From positions 3,534,001 through 3,598,000 of the forward strand of contig OZ251224.1 in the NCBI GenBank assembly GCA_965240325.2: 64,000 bases of DNA, written 5' to 3'. The notes under the pieces are model-generated. The model had not been told where the DNA came from. It ran no database searches and saw only the letters and a list, made by a program, of their open reading frames with translations. The position numbers and the translations under genes were made by a program. The DNA comes from Rebecca billardiae RCC1528. Lineage: Eukaryota > Haptophyta. Shown one piece after another: positions 26,049 to 36,516 of the stretch. Position 1 is the first letter of the stretch, and each line of letters begins with the position of its first letter.

Positions 26049-27125
26049 TAATCATATCACTTCATCGCGTCATCAATCGCACTACCCGGTCAATAGCCGA
26101 TTAGCAGCTATACGTTTTGCTATACAGTATATATATATATAGTGTACTGACGAGAAATATATTCTCGTCGATCATCATTACTTATTATTTATTATTATTG
26201 ATGAGGACATTGTCACATGATGATCATCATCATATCTATCTTTAGTATCTATCTCAGCTGGACGCCAGTGACGTCTGACTGAGTGACGACTCGTCGGTCC
26301 ATCCGCGGGTGACCGGGCCGGGGTGGTCCGACGGTAGTCCCTTTTGGCTCCCGGATTTATGGCGCACGCCCCCCCCCCCCGAAAGGTCTGAGCGTGAGCG
26401 AAACTCCGGGGGGGCGGCGCAATTGCTCCGTCGCAAAATCAAAAAGAGGATGCGCGCAGGATTTTGGGGATTTTGTAGAAGGTGGATTTAGCAGGTGTGA
26501 AAAGCGCATTAATTTGCTGCTAAGTGGATTGCACTGCCCTTGCTCCCCTGAGCAGTAGATTTGATTGCGTTTCTACGACTGCCCCTTAATTTTAAGATAG
26601 TAAGTAATATATATATATATATATATATACGAAGAAATCGAATAAAGCAAATACAGCTGGGGCGGGCCCCAGGCCGCTGCTACGGAGTCAGTCAGTTCTC
26701 GTCCAGACTCCAGCTAGAGTATATATATATATAGCAGCAGCGTACTACGACTGCTGTACTGATACGCGTATATTCGTCTACGTCGTATCTGAGCAGTGTA
26801 GTAGTCTAAGTGAGTCGATCTTAGTAGAATGCGTCGTCATCCGCTGTCATCGGCGGGGCGAATCGGCGGCACATCATCGCGTTGCGATCTTAAATCAGCG
26901 CAGCAAATCACGGACGCGCGATCGATCGATATCGTCATTCGATCGAGAGACTCAGTCAGAGAGCGGGCTTTTACTGGCGAGCTAGAGCTATAGATGAGAC
27001 TGCTAATCAGGACCCTACGACGATGACTACAACGAGTACGTGATGACTGCGTTGTCATGGCCTCGTCCTCATCCTCGCCTGCTTCGATGAAGGTGCCATG
27101 CATCGCCGTCATACTCGTCGCGGCG
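26049..27125. other. Convergent intergenic gap with several (TA)n tracts
   Basis: Low-GC spacer with (TA)n at 26128-26141, 26608-26629 and 26720-26733, a short C run near 26371-26380, and no convincing gene. The TA tracts lie between two converging 3' ends. Confidence 0.6.
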
Positions 27126-30100
27126 CTAGCGGCGCTTGATGCCAGGCCCGCCCCTCCCGACGCTGAGCGCCTCGAGGTGCTGCTCGAGCAGCTGCTGGGA
27201 GCCGCCGCCGCGCCCGGCACCGGCAGAGATCACCGCGCTCGGGTCGGAGGACATGGCGCCCGTGACGCGCACGCGCCGGGTCGACTCGAGCCGATCGAGC
27301 GCGGCGCCGACGCCCGCGCCACTCGCGAGCGCGCCCTGCCGCGGCTGCGGCGGCGGGAGCGACGGGCGCGCGTGCACGGGGCCGAGGGCGGCCGCAGGCG
27401 TGCCGTCCGCGCCGAGCTCCGTCGCCACCGCCCCGTGGAGCGGTGGCGTCGGCGTCGGCTCTGGAGCGTCCGCGCTCGGCGGCCGGAGGCTGGCCATCAG
27501 CGGCAGCGAGTCGGGGGGCAGCCCCGTGCGAGCGTGCGGCGGCGGCGGCGGCGGGTGCGTCGCGAGCGCGCTCCGCTGCCCCAGCACGACGGCGGGCGGC
27601 AGCTCAACCTCGCTCGGCAGCGCGCGGCGGACCGGGTAGAGCTGCTGCTGGAAGGCGAACTTGGCACGGCCGGCGGCGGCGCCGTCCTCGCGCCGCGCGC
27701 CGCCGGCGTGCTTTGCCTGCTGCCTCTCGGCGCGCGCCTCCCTCGCGGCACGCACCGCGCTGAGCGCGTGCAGCTGCGCGTCCCACACAGCCTGCCCCGA
27801 GCTCAGCAGCTCGGCCTGCCTCGCCTCCCAGCGCGCGAGCGCGAGTGCGAGCTGCTGGCCCTGCCGCTCGAGGAAGGGCTCGGCGGCGGCGTCGGCGCCG
27901 CCCGCCGCCGCCGCGGCGCTCGGCTCGCCCTGCCGCCGGATCTGGCGCAGCACGCGCCGCACCTCGTCGGCGTGCGCGGCGCGCGCCGCCGCGGCCGCGT
28001 CCTGCAGGTCCTTCTGCCGCTTGAGCGCGTGCCGCGCCGAGAGCTGAAGTGTTGCGAGCCGTCGCTCCGCGTGCAGGAGCGCAGTGCCGAGCTTGCCAAT
28101 CTCGGCGGCGGCGAGGCGCACGACCTCGGCGTGCGCGGGGATCTCCGGGATCCCCTCCGCGCCGGGCTGCCCGGCCGAGCCGCCGCTCGCGCGCGCCACC
28201 GCCTCCGCCACCGCCTCCGCCGGCAGCACGGGCACGACGTCGTCCTCGATCGCGTCCGCCACCGCTCGCAGCCCGACGCGCTCCGCGAGCTCGAAGCGGC
28301 GGTAGCTGAGGAGCGCGCGCTCGAGCCGGCCGAGCAGCTCGAGGGTGAGCGAGGTGACGGCGGCAGCCTCGGCCTCGGCGTGGGCGAGCTCGGCGGCGGA
28401 CGCGCCGCCGCCCGCCGCGGGCGCGGCGGGCGGCGGCGTCGGGCGCGCGGCGACGATGGCGGTGCCTGAGACTAGGGCGGCCCGCGCCGCGCCCGCGCCG
28501 CCGCCGGCCGCCGGCTGCGCGGCGGCGGCGGCGGCGTGCTGCAGCCTCGCCGTCTCCCACGCGGTCCGGTGCGCCTTGGACGGGTGCTGCGGCGGGCGCA
28601 GCAGCGCGGCCATCCGCGGGTCATCGCCCCGCGGCAGCGTCGGCAGGATCGGCTTGGTCCGCGCGAGGAACAGCGACACGGCCGCGCGCAGATCGGGCGC
28701 ACCGTCGAGCGGCGCGCCGTCCACGTTCCGCTCGGCCTCGGCGAGGAGGCGCGCCTCGCGCACCTCGAGCGCGTCGCGCTCGGCGCGCGCGCGCGCCACC
28801 GCCTGCCGCAGCGCCAGCTCCGTGCCGTCCGGCTCCGTCTGCGCCGCCGACTGCACGTGCGACGCGCGCCGCGCCGCCTCGGCGGCGAGCGCGCTCCGCG
28901 CCGACTCGAGCTCGGCCGCGGCGGGGCGCAGTGCCCCGAGCTCGGTGTTCTGCCGCTCGACCGTCGCCTCAGCGGCGGCGAGCGCCTCCCGCGCGCTGCT
29001 CAGCTGCGCCTGCAGCTCGCGCCGCGCGCGCACGGCGCTCGCGGCCGTCGTGGCCGCCTTCGCCGCCTCCGTCTCCGCCGTGGTCAGCCGCGTGAGCGCG
29101 CGCTGCGTTCGGTCTCGCTCGGCGGCGAGCGCGCCCTCGGACGCGGCGAGCCGCTGCCCGATAGTTGTGAGCGCGGACGAGGCGGTCATGGGCGCGAGCT
29201 TGGACGCGGACATGCGGGTGGACGAGCGCCTGGACACGCCATGGTGCGAGCTGCCGCCGCCCTCCGTGTCGGTGCCGTGCCCGTCCGCCTCGGGCGCGCC
29301 CTCGGAGGCGGCGGAGGCGCCATCCTCCCCCTCCTCGTGCACGCGGACGGCATGGATGAGTGCGGCCGTCTCCGCGACCGCCGCCTCCGCCGCGTTCCGC
29401 CGCAGCATCTTGCGCCGCCACATCTCGCGCTCCTCGGCGAACTGCGAGGCCTGCGCCTCGAGCATCGTCTCGAGGGACGCGGCCTGCGCCTGCGCGGTGC
29501 CGAGCTCGAGCGTCACCTGCTCGAGCTGGAGCTGCATGCGCGCGGCGGCGGAGCGAGCCACCTTGGCCCTGGCAGCGAGGCTGAGCGCGCGCCCGGCGTG
29601 AGCGCTCAGACCCGGCACGCCGCCCGCTCCGCCGCGCGCGCGCTGCTCGGCCGAGCCGCCCTCCGCCTCCGCCTCGGCCTCCGCCGCCGCCTCGCTCGAA
29701 GCCGTCTGCAGCTCGGCGTTCAGCCGCGCCAGCTCGTCGAGCAGCGAGGCGAGCACGGACGGGTCTGCGGACAGCGCGCCGCGCGCCGCCTCGCGCCGCC
29801 GGAGCGGGTCGACCGCCAGCTCGTCGCGCTGCGCAATCTCGAGCAGATCTCGAGATGCCTGCGAGATGTGCCGGCGCAGCGCGCCGCCCCTGGGCGCCTC
29901 GGCGCCCGCCGCGCCGGCGTCCGCGCCCACGGACGCGCCGCCCGCGGGCACGGCCGCCTCGGCCGGCGCCCCCGCCGCGAGCCGCGGCGGCGGCGCGCCG
30001 TCGCCGTTGTCGCCCACCGCTGGCTCGGGCGGCGCGTTCGCCGCCGTCGCGGCGAGCAGTGAGATGGTGCGCTGGAACGCTGCGCTCGAGGGGCGCGCCG

Positions 30101-33100
30101 GCTCGGTCGGAGGCGTGTGTGGCAGCTCCTGCGCGCTGCGCGCCCGGCTGGGCACGCGCGCGGGCTGCGGCTGGCCGAGCGTGGCGCGCGGCTGCGCGGC
30201 GCCGTCCGTGTTGCGTGTCGACGTCGGCGCCGCGCGCTGCGAGCTGCCCTGCCAGTGGCCTCCACCGCCGGCTCCGCCGTGCTCCCCCTCGCTGACGACG
30301 TGCAGAGCGCTGTGCTGCGCGGCCGCGGCGCTCACCGGCGCGTCGGCCGAGCCGCCGCGCGCCGCGTCGGCGGCGGTGCCAGCGGAGCTGCGCCCGTCGG
30401 CGCCGCCGTCGGCGCCGCCGTCGGCGCCGCGCTCCTCTTCGCGCTCCTCGCCTCGCGCCACGTACAGTCTCTGCCACACGGCGAGCGCGACCGCCTCCAC
30501 CGAGCTCCGCCGCCGGTCCGGCGCGGAGGCGGCGGCGGCGAGGCCTCCGCGCAGCACGCTCTCGCGCACCGCGCGCCACCGCGCCAGCCCCCGCGAGACC
30601 GAGCCGTCCGCGCCCTGCTCCGCGCCGCTGCCGTGCGCGCCGCTCCACTCGGGCGCAGGGCCGTCGCTCGAGTTGAGAGCGAATGACGACACGCGACGGC
30701 GCAGGCTGCCGCCGCCGCGGAAGCTGCCGCCGGCAGCGCTCGCGGCAGCGGCGGCGCCGCCGCGTGCTCTGAACGAGGCGTCGGCGCCGCGCCCGGCGGC
30801 GGGCGCGTCGGCTGCCGCGCCGCCGCGCGCCTCCGCCTCCGCCTCCGCCTCCGCGGCCGCGGCAGGCCCGGACGACAGCAGTGATTGGAGCAGCAGCCGT
30901 TGCTGGAGTGCGCTCAGCGCCGCGAGGCGCGGGTCGACCGCCTTCGACTGCGCCACGTCGGGGTCGTCGTCGTCGTCGTCCTCCAGCCCGCGCCGCGCGT
31001 GCGCCCGCGCCTCCGTCTCCGCCGCGATCACCTCCACCGTCGACTGGATCATCGCCTCCAGGTTAGCGCGGCGCGCGAGCAGCGCCGACACGCGCTGCTG
31101 CCGCGCCGCAATCCGTCGGAACTCCTCGTCGTCCTCGCCGTCGGTGAAGCTGCGCGGCGCAGCCGATCGGCCCGTCGAGGTGCTCACGGTGGAGACGCCC
31201 CTCGAGACGAGCTGCACCACCGGCGCGCTCGGCTCCGCCGCCGGCACCTCGCGCGGCGGCGGCTCGAGCAGCGGCACGGGCGCCAGCCTCAGTCGCTCAA
31301 GCGCGCCGTCTAGCTCGGCCGCCTCCTGCGGCGGCAGCAGCCCGTCCGACCACTCGACGAGGGTGGCGACGGCGGCGCGGACGCGCGAGCCCGGCGAGGG
31401 CGGCAGCGGCGCGGTGAGCGGGTAGCTCACCGGCGGCGCCGCCGCCGGCGCCGCCGGCGCCGGCGGCGTCCGCGCGCGAGGCGGCTCGTGCACCGGAACG
31501 AACGTCTGCACCGACGCGTCGGCCACGTCGGGCGCGGGCGCCGGCGCGTACACGATCACCGGCTCGGGCGGCGGTTGGGGCGGCGCGTCGCGGGGCGGGC
31601 GCTCCCGGCGCGGCGGCGAGACCTCGCGCTCGTACGCGAGCACGAACGGCGAGTTGTTCGGCACGGCGCTCGGCTCGGGCTGCGCGATCGGCGTGGGAGG
31701 CGGCGTCGTCTGTGTCGCGCGCTCCAGGAAGCGCGCGCGGCCGAGCCGAGCCATCAGCTCGCGCTTCCGCCGCGCCTCCGACTCGTCCTCGAGCTGGTTG
31801 GTGCGGGCCTTGGCGGCCTCGAGCTGCTCCTGCAGCTCGCGGATCCTCGACGCCTGCTTGTGCAGCTGCAGCATCATCGCCGCCGCCTCCTGCTCCGCCG
31901 ACTTGACCGCGGAGTGCGCGCGCTTCTCGAGCTCGGCGACCAGGGCGGCCTCATCCTCATCCGCGCGCTGCGAGCGGAGCGTCATCAGCTCGGCGGCGCG
32001 CGCCATCACGTCGTGCGCCCTGCGCGCGTCGTCCTTCGCGGAGCGCACCTCCGCCTCCGCCCGCGCCGTCGCCTCGCGCGCCTCCGCGAGCTCCGCCGCG
32101 TGCGCCGCGCGCTCCGCCTCGAGCTGAGATCCAATCTCGTCGAGCCGAGATTGCATCTCGGCGAGCGCGCGCTCGCCCTGCACGATCTGCAGGTGCGCTT
32201 CGGCGCCGCCGCCGGAGAGCTCGAAGCGCGCCTCGTCGGCGGAGAGCGTCTGGCTGGCGACGGAGGCGTGCGCCTCGCCGTGCCCCTCCTCCCCCTCGCG
32301 CGCCCCGTGCTGCGCGCCGTGCCGGTTCTGCTGCAGCCGCGCCGCCATGACATTCTGCCGCATGCGCGCGCTCGCACGCGCCTCGCTCAGCTCGGTGCGC
32401 ACGACGGCGAGCTCCTTCGCGTCGGCCTCGCGCGCGAGGGCGGCGTGCTCGAGCACGCGCGCGATGCGGAAGAACTGCGCCGGCGGCTGCGCCGGCTTGC
32501 GCGCCAGCCGCGCGTCCCCCTCCGCGTCCGCCACGCCCTCGGCGATTGCCGCGGCCGCGGCGTCGCCGTTGGCATAGAAGAGCGCCAGCGTGGGCGCGCC
32601 GAGCCGCATCGCGCGCGCGGTGCGGCACGCGTCGGCGTCGAGCGAGCTGAGCGAGTTGCGGATGGCGGAGAGCGACGCCGAGTGCGCGCTCAGCGCCTCC
32701 TCCGTGCGCGACGCGCGCTTCGCCGCCACCTCCGCCAGCTGCGAGCGCACCTGATTCAGCTCGTGCTCTCCCCGAGCGTCCTCCTCAGCAATCAGGCTGA
32801 CCGCACGCGTCTCGTGGAGGATGCGGTCGAGCGCGGCCTGCTCCTCGTCGGTGAGCGGCTTGAGCTCCTCGTCGGACGACGAGCCCTCGCTCGAGAACCC
32901 CTCGTCCGCCGCGGGCGCGCCCTCCGCGTCCGACGTGCGGCGCGGGCGGAAGCGGCGCCGGATGGGAGGAAGCGCGCTCGCCTCGCGCACGCGCGCGGCG
33001 GACTCGGCCTCGAGGCGCTGGCGGCGGCGCTCCCACTCGTGCAGCGCGAAGGTGACGTCGCCGCGCTGCGCGAGCAGCAGCTCGCGCTTGTCCAGGTGCG

Positions 33101-33476
33101 GCAGCTTGTACCGCCAGTGCTCGTGCTCAAACGTGTCCTCCTCCTCGTATTCATACAGCAGCGTGTCGATGCGGCGGCGCCAGCTGGCGACGTCCTGCTG
33201 CAGGGTGCGCAGCGTGTCGGACGCCTCGGACGCCTCCACGATGGCGCTCTGCTCCCGCTTCTCCATCCGCTCGATCTCGCTCCCCGCGAGGACCTCCGGC
33301 GGCGCATCGGCGCCCGGCAGGAGCGCCGGCGGCGGCGGCCGTGGCGAGCGCCTGCCACGGCGTTCGTGCTCTGGCGGGCCCGCGGGTGGCGCGAGGGCCG
33401 CGGTGGGGGGTAGTGGGCCTCGTCTGCCCGCCATCCGCCGCCGAGGCGAGCTCGTGCCCACCGACGAGGCAGGCAT
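27126..33476 (-). CDS. Giant coiled-coil protein (2,116 residues)
   Basis: One uninterrupted exon. The ATG at 33476 was chosen as the first methionine before plausible sequence (another is at 33434); the frame is open to 33710. The N-terminus is Pro/Arg-rich, then a helical region with a clear heptad pattern begins (GSEIERMEKREQSAIVEASE; DTFEHEHWRYKLPHLDKREL). Coiled coil recurs in long stretches (residues ~160-600, ~1150-1500, ~1650-2000) separated by Ala/Gly/Pro/Glu-rich linkers. There is no motor head, kinase or zinc finger. Length and pattern suggest a cytoskeletal, basal-body or Golgi tether protein. This is inference from shape only, and I do not recognise a named orthologue. Codon third positions are almost all G or C. 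Confidence 0.75.
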   Translation of the reverse strand: MPASSVGTSSPRRRMAGRRGPLPPTAALAPPAGPPEHERRGRRSPRPPPPALLPGADAPPEVLAGSEIERMEKREQSAIVEASEASDTLRTLQQDVASWRRRIDTLLYEYEEEDTFEHEHWRYKLPHLDKRELLLAQRGDVTFALHEWERRRQRLEAESAARVREASALPPIRRRFRPRRTSDAEGAPAADEGFSSEGSSSDEELKPLTDEEQAALDRILHETRAVSLIAEEDARGEHELNQVRSQLAEVAAKRASRTEEALSAHSASLSAIRNSLSSLDADACRTARAMRLGAPTLALFYANGDAAAAAIAEGVADAEGDARLARKPAQPPAQFFRIARVLEHAALAREADAKELAVVRTELSEARASARMRQNVMAARLQQNRHGAQHGAREGEEGHGEAHASVASQTLSADEARFELSGGGAEAHLQIVQGERALAEMQSRLDEIGSQLEAERAAHAAELAEAREATARAEAEVRSAKDDARRAHDVMARAAELMTLRSQRADEDEAALVAELEKRAHSAVKSAEQEAAAMMLQLHKQASRIRELQEQLEAAKARTNQLEDESEARRKRELMARLGRARFLERATQTTPPPTPIAQPEPSAVPNNSPFVLAYEREVSPPRRERPPRDAPPQPPPEPVIVYAPAPAPDVADASVQTFVPVHEPPRARTPPAPAAPAAAPPVSYPLTAPLPPSPGSRVRAAVATLVEWSDGLLPPQEAAELDGALERLRLAPVPLLEPPPREVPAAEPSAPVVQLVSRGVSTVSTSTGRSAAPRSFTDGEDDEEFRRIAARQQRVSALLARRANLEAMIQSTVEVIAAETEARAHARRGLEDDDDDDPDVAQSKAVDPRLAALSALQQRLLLQSLLSSGPAAAAEAEAEAEARGGAAADAPAAGRGADASFRARGGAAAAASAAGGSFRGGGSLRRRVSSFALNSSDGPAPEWSGAHGSGAEQGADGSVSRGLARWRAVRESVLRGGLAAAASAPDRRRSSVEAVALAVWQRLYVARGEEREEERGADGGADGGADGRSSAGTAADAARGGSADAPVSAAAAQHSALHVVSEGEHGGAGGGGHWQGSSQRAAPTSTRNTDGAAQPRATLGQPQPARVPSRARSAQELPHTPPTEPARPSSAAFQRTISLLAATAANAPPEPAVGDNGDGAPPPRLAAGAPAEAAVPAGGASVGADAGAAGAEAPRGGALRRHISQASRDLLEIAQRDELAVDPLRRREAARGALSADPSVLASLLDELARLNAELQTASSEAAAEAEAEAEGGSAEQRARGGAGGVPGLSAHAGRALSLAARAKVARSAAARMQLQLEQVTLELGTAQAQAASLETMLEAQASQFAEEREMWRRKMLRRNAAEAAVAETAALIHAVRVHEEGEDGASAASEGAPEADGHGTDTEGGGSSHHGVSRRSSTRMSASKLAPMTASSALTTIGQRLAASEGALAAERDRTQRALTRLTTAETEAAKAATTAASAVRARRELQAQLSSAREALAAAEATVERQNTELGALRPAAAELESARSALAAEAARRASHVQSAAQTEPDGTELALRQAVARARAERDALEVREARLLAEAERNVDGAPLDGAPDLRAAVSLFLARTKPILPTLPRGDDPRMAALLRPPQHPSKAHRTAWETARLQHAAAAAAQPAAGGGAGAARAALVSGTAIVAARPTPPPAAPAAGGGASAAELAHAEAEAAAVTSLTLELLGRLERALLSYRRFELAERVGLRAVADAIEDDVVPVLPAEAVAEAVARASGGSAGQPGAEGIPEIPAHAEVVRLAAAEIGKLGTALLHAERRLATLQLSARHALKRQKDLQDAAAAARAAHADEVRRVLRQIRRQGEPSAAAAAGGADAAAEPFLERQGQQLALALARWEARQAELLSSGQAVWDAQLHALSAVRAAREARAERQQAKHAGGARREDGAAAGRAKFAFQQQLYPVRRALPSEVELPPAVVLGQRSALATHPPPPPPHARTGLPPDSLPLMASLRPPSADAPEPTPTPPLHGAVATELGADGTPAAALGPVHARPSLPPPQPRQGALASGAGVGAALDRLESTRRVRVTGAMSSDPSAVISAGAGRGGGSQQLLEQHLEALSVGRGGPGIKRR

Positions 33477-33835
33477 CGCGCGCGGCGATGCCAGCCACCC
33501 CGGGGATGGGGCGATGGCGGTGCAGTCGAAACGTTCGTCGCGCTGTACGTGGTCGGGAACCGCTGAAGCCGTGAAGCTGAAGCGTGCGCGCGGGTCCCAA
33601 ATCGCCTCATGATTGTGGTGAGCAGTCGTGCTCGAGCAACCCCCGACGACCACCCTTGCCCCGACGACGGCGAGGGCGGGCTGGAGTCGAGCGTGGCGGA
33701 CCAAGCCCACGTGGGGTCACACAGAACTTCCTCAGCCCGCACGTCGCGCCCGCGCTGTGGCCCGAGCTGCGCGCGTAGTTCGCGCCCTTCGCACGCGTGC
33801 TTACGGCACAGTACAGTAGGCCACATCCGTGTCGG
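33477..33835. promoter_or_regulatory. Divergent promoter region (coiled-coil / sulfotransferase-like)
   Basis: 359 bp between start codons; no known motif recognised. Part of it is open in frame with the coiled-coil protein, so the true 5' end of that gene could lie here. Confidence 0.4.
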
Positions 33836-34804
33836 ATGATGGCCACACGCGGTGCGGTGCTGTTGTTGTTCGCGCCGGCGAGTGCGCTGCCCGACAAAGT
33901 GTTCTTCCTTGGGGCTGGCTCAACTGGCTCACGCGCGCTCAACAGTTTTATGAACAGCCCCAGGATGGGCTACCGCTCAGCTCATCTACAGTGCGTGAAC
34001 GACACCGAGAGGAATCGCCCGGACTTGACCGATCTCGAATGGAGAAGCTGGGCACGCTGGGCACGTGCCTCAACACAGCACAACTCCGACTCAGCCTGCT
34101 GGTCCCAGTTCGACGCCTTCACAGACCAAGGCGAGCAGGCCGACTTTGAGTGGCTCGACGCGCACTTTGCGGGTGCGCGCTTCGTGCTCAACACGCGGCC
34201 GCTGCTGCCCTTCCTCGTCAGCCGGCTTGACCACTACAGGAAGGACGGCTATCGCAGGCGTTACATCCGCGGCGTATGCGCGCGGAAGAAGGACGAGGCG
34301 CGCTGCGCACGGCTCAGGCGCGGCGAGGAGGCCCTCGAGTGGCAAGAGCTGCCCCTCCCTCCGGACACGACCGAGCGGATCGTGCAGCTCATCTTGACAA
34401 ATGCGGCGCACCAGCAGCGGGTCCTGCGCCACTTCAGCGCGAGCTGGGAGCGCATGCAGCGCTTCGTCGTCGTGTCCGTGCAGACCATGGAGCCGTGCGA
34501 GGTGGGCGAGCTGCTCAGGTGGGTGACGCGGCCCGACTGGCGGGGCACCCGCACGACGCGCGAGCTCGTGGACGACCCAGCCAAGCTGCCAGCACCCGCC
34601 CCGCCGCTCAACTCGAGTCATCGACTGTGTTTCCCAACACCGAAGAACCCGCGCCGCGGGGACGAGCGGCATCCCTCGTCCTCGCTGGACGCCGTGAGCT
34701 CCGTCGTGAAGGACACGCTCGGGTGTCGAGCAGTCGCTCAGCTCATGTACAGGCGCTGCGCACGGCGCGCGCGGCAGTACGCAGCATCGAGGAAATCATT
34801 ATAA
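33836..34804 (+). CDS. Secretory sulfotransferase-like protein
   Basis: About 322 residues from the ATG at 33836. It opens with a signal peptide or anchor (MMATRGAVLLLFAPASALP) and immediately enters KVFFLGAGSTGSRALNSFM, which has the spacing of the PAPS 5'-phosphosulfate loop in sulfotransferases (hydrophobic strand, G-x-GSTGS-R/T). At ~111-126 ARFVLNTRPLLPFLVSR fits the 3'-phosphate-binding strand (RFxLxxRxPxxxxxSR). The C-terminus is basic and Cys-containing. It probably transfers sulfate from PAPS to a glycan or lipid in the Golgi lumen. The family assignment rests on two motifs only and other P-loop-like proteins are possible. It shares a short divergent spacer with the coiled-coil gene. 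Confidence 0.6.
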   Translation: MMATRGAVLLLFAPASALPDKVFFLGAGSTGSRALNSFMNSPRMGYRSAHLQCVNDTERNRPDLTDLEWRSWARWARASTQHNSDSACWSQFDAFTDQGEQADFEWLDAHFAGARFVLNTRPLLPFLVSRLDHYRKDGYRRRYIRGVCARKKDEARCARLRRGEEALEWQELPLPPDTTERIVQLILTNAAHQQRVLRHFSASWERMQRFVVVSVQTMEPCEVGELLRWVTRPDWRGTRTTRELVDDPAKLPAPAPPLNSSHRLCFPTPKNPRRGDERHPSSSLDAVSSVVKDTLGCRAVAQLMYRRCARRARQYAASRKSL

Positions 34805-34849
34805 TGCGATATTCATATAGGCACTGGCACCCTCTTTCTCCAGCCGGCC

Positions 34850-35435
34850 GCCGGCTGCATCGCCTCGGGGGGCGATGCAGCAGGTGGACGCCGCTGCACC
34901 CATCTGGCCCTTGGCGCTGGCCGCCTGGCCTCCTCCGTGCCCTTCGCTCCACCCTAGGTGGGGCAGGGGGTGCGGGGTGTGACGCGCCCAGGGGCCAGGT
35001 TCCCCAGCATCAAGCACTGCTTCTGCAGCAGCCCGCCGGCGGGCCGGGCTGCGACATCGACTACCACCTCATCTGCTTCATCGCCCAGAGCGCGCTAGGC
35101 GGCGCGCTCACTCTCCAAGCCCCTCTTCTGCAGCTGCGCGCCGCTTGGCCCGCATTGGCCGGCGCGCGGCGACGCGTACTACGACCTCATCCTCATCCAG
35201 GCGCCCACGCGGGCGCACGGGGGCGACAGCCGCGGCTGCCGCTTGCCGGAGCTGCTCGCCGCTAGGTCGGCGGGCGGCGACATCGACTACGACCTCACCC
35301 TCATCCAAGTGCTCCGGAAGGCGCTCGGCCGCGGCGGCATCTGCCGTCGCCGCCGCGTGCCCCAGGCCGAGGTGGTGCTCCATCCCGGCCCCGCTCCTGT
35401 AGGGGGGCAGGGCTGCGGGTGGCGCACTGTCTGAC
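34850..35435 (+). pseudogene. Degenerate coding repeats, not an intact gene
   Basis: Three imperfect copies of a ~110-bp unit, translating locally as GCDIDYHLICFIAQSALGG (from ~35047), GDAYYDLILIQAP (from ~35168) and GGDIDYDLTLIQVLRKALG (from ~35273). Copies two and three share a frame and copy one is in another. No start codon or full domain is seen. It could be a decayed repeat protein. Confidence 0.35.
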
Positions 35436-35721
35436 CTGGACGGAAGGCGCGGACGCATTCTATGTGTCTGTTGCACTCTGAGCCTGACGCTTGTCCGATG
35501 CTGCCACGTCGTTAAATATATAGCTATATATATAGTTTTAGTTTGACAGCATCATTATAATTAGGCGACGAATACTATTCTGACCGGACGAATTATTACT
35601 ACGACAGCTCAGTATCATATAGACTAGAGAGAGACGACGGATAAGAGACGGAGAGACTCACTTATAAGAGAGCTAGGTGAGTAGGTCCTTCCGGTAGTAA
35701 CTTAACTCTTTTGTTGGTAAG

Positions 35722-35765
<44 letters not shown>

Positions 35766-36516
35766 AGTTTCAGTAAGTACATTAGGACCTACTGATGAGT
35801 GGCATTCAATCTAAATCCCCCGAGTCAGCACTCAGCCGTAGCTCTAAGTCTAAGCTCGGGCCGCATTGTATACTGCTGCGCACGTTAAAACATATAGTAA
35901 ACTGTAATTAACTTTCAGACGGATGACTCTAGAACTAGTAGAAGCTAGCGGCTAGCTCCGTGAATCAGAGATTACGGCCTGCTGTGTACACGGCTCGTCA
36001 CTGAGGCTCAGCCCGTGTCAGCAGGTCCGTAACTGGCTCGGGCGTTATTGAGATTATTTCAGAGCAGATGACTTATTATACTTGACCAGTTCCAGTTAAC
36101 CGTAGGCGTAGACCGCCTCTTAGGCAGTGACGGCATTGTCTCACGGTCGGATCACGGATGTCTTTGTCAACACGGTCCGTGCTCCGAGACTAGTCGGAGT
36201 CGGGAGTGCGCAGAACCCGGGAACGCGCGGCAGAAGGCTTCGGACTTAGTGACTCTACTCTAGATAACTCAAGTGACAAGTCCGAAGACAGATATTAGTC
36301 GCCAAGACTAAGAGTGCCACGGCTGACGGCGCGCGCGCTAGGCCGGGCATAGATCGCAATGTACTGCGTCGTCGGAATGACTACACTATATGCTATTCAC
36401 TGACGCCAAGGCCGAACGAAGGCGACGGCAGAGCCAGTCAGTTGCCAGGTAGCTCAGCTAGGTACTGGCGTGGAGGCGGGAGCGGGGACTCGGGGCGTTC
36501 GTGTGAATTGTCGTGA
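35436..36516. other. Intergenic gap with long (TA)n tract and SINE-tail-like motif
   Basis: Low-GC sequence with no gene seen. (TA)n spans about 35724-35763. At 35878-35905 the motif GCACGTTAAAACATATAGTA then AACTG closely resembles the 3' tail of the two SINE copies and the left flank of the dispersed repeat at 44.5 kb. Confidence 0.55.

Noticed and set aside
27057-32628. Several long plus-strand frames across the coiled-coil gene (e.g. 31488-33413)
   Set aside because: Composition is Arg/Leu/Ala mirror sequence; the minus frame has regular heptads and no breaks.
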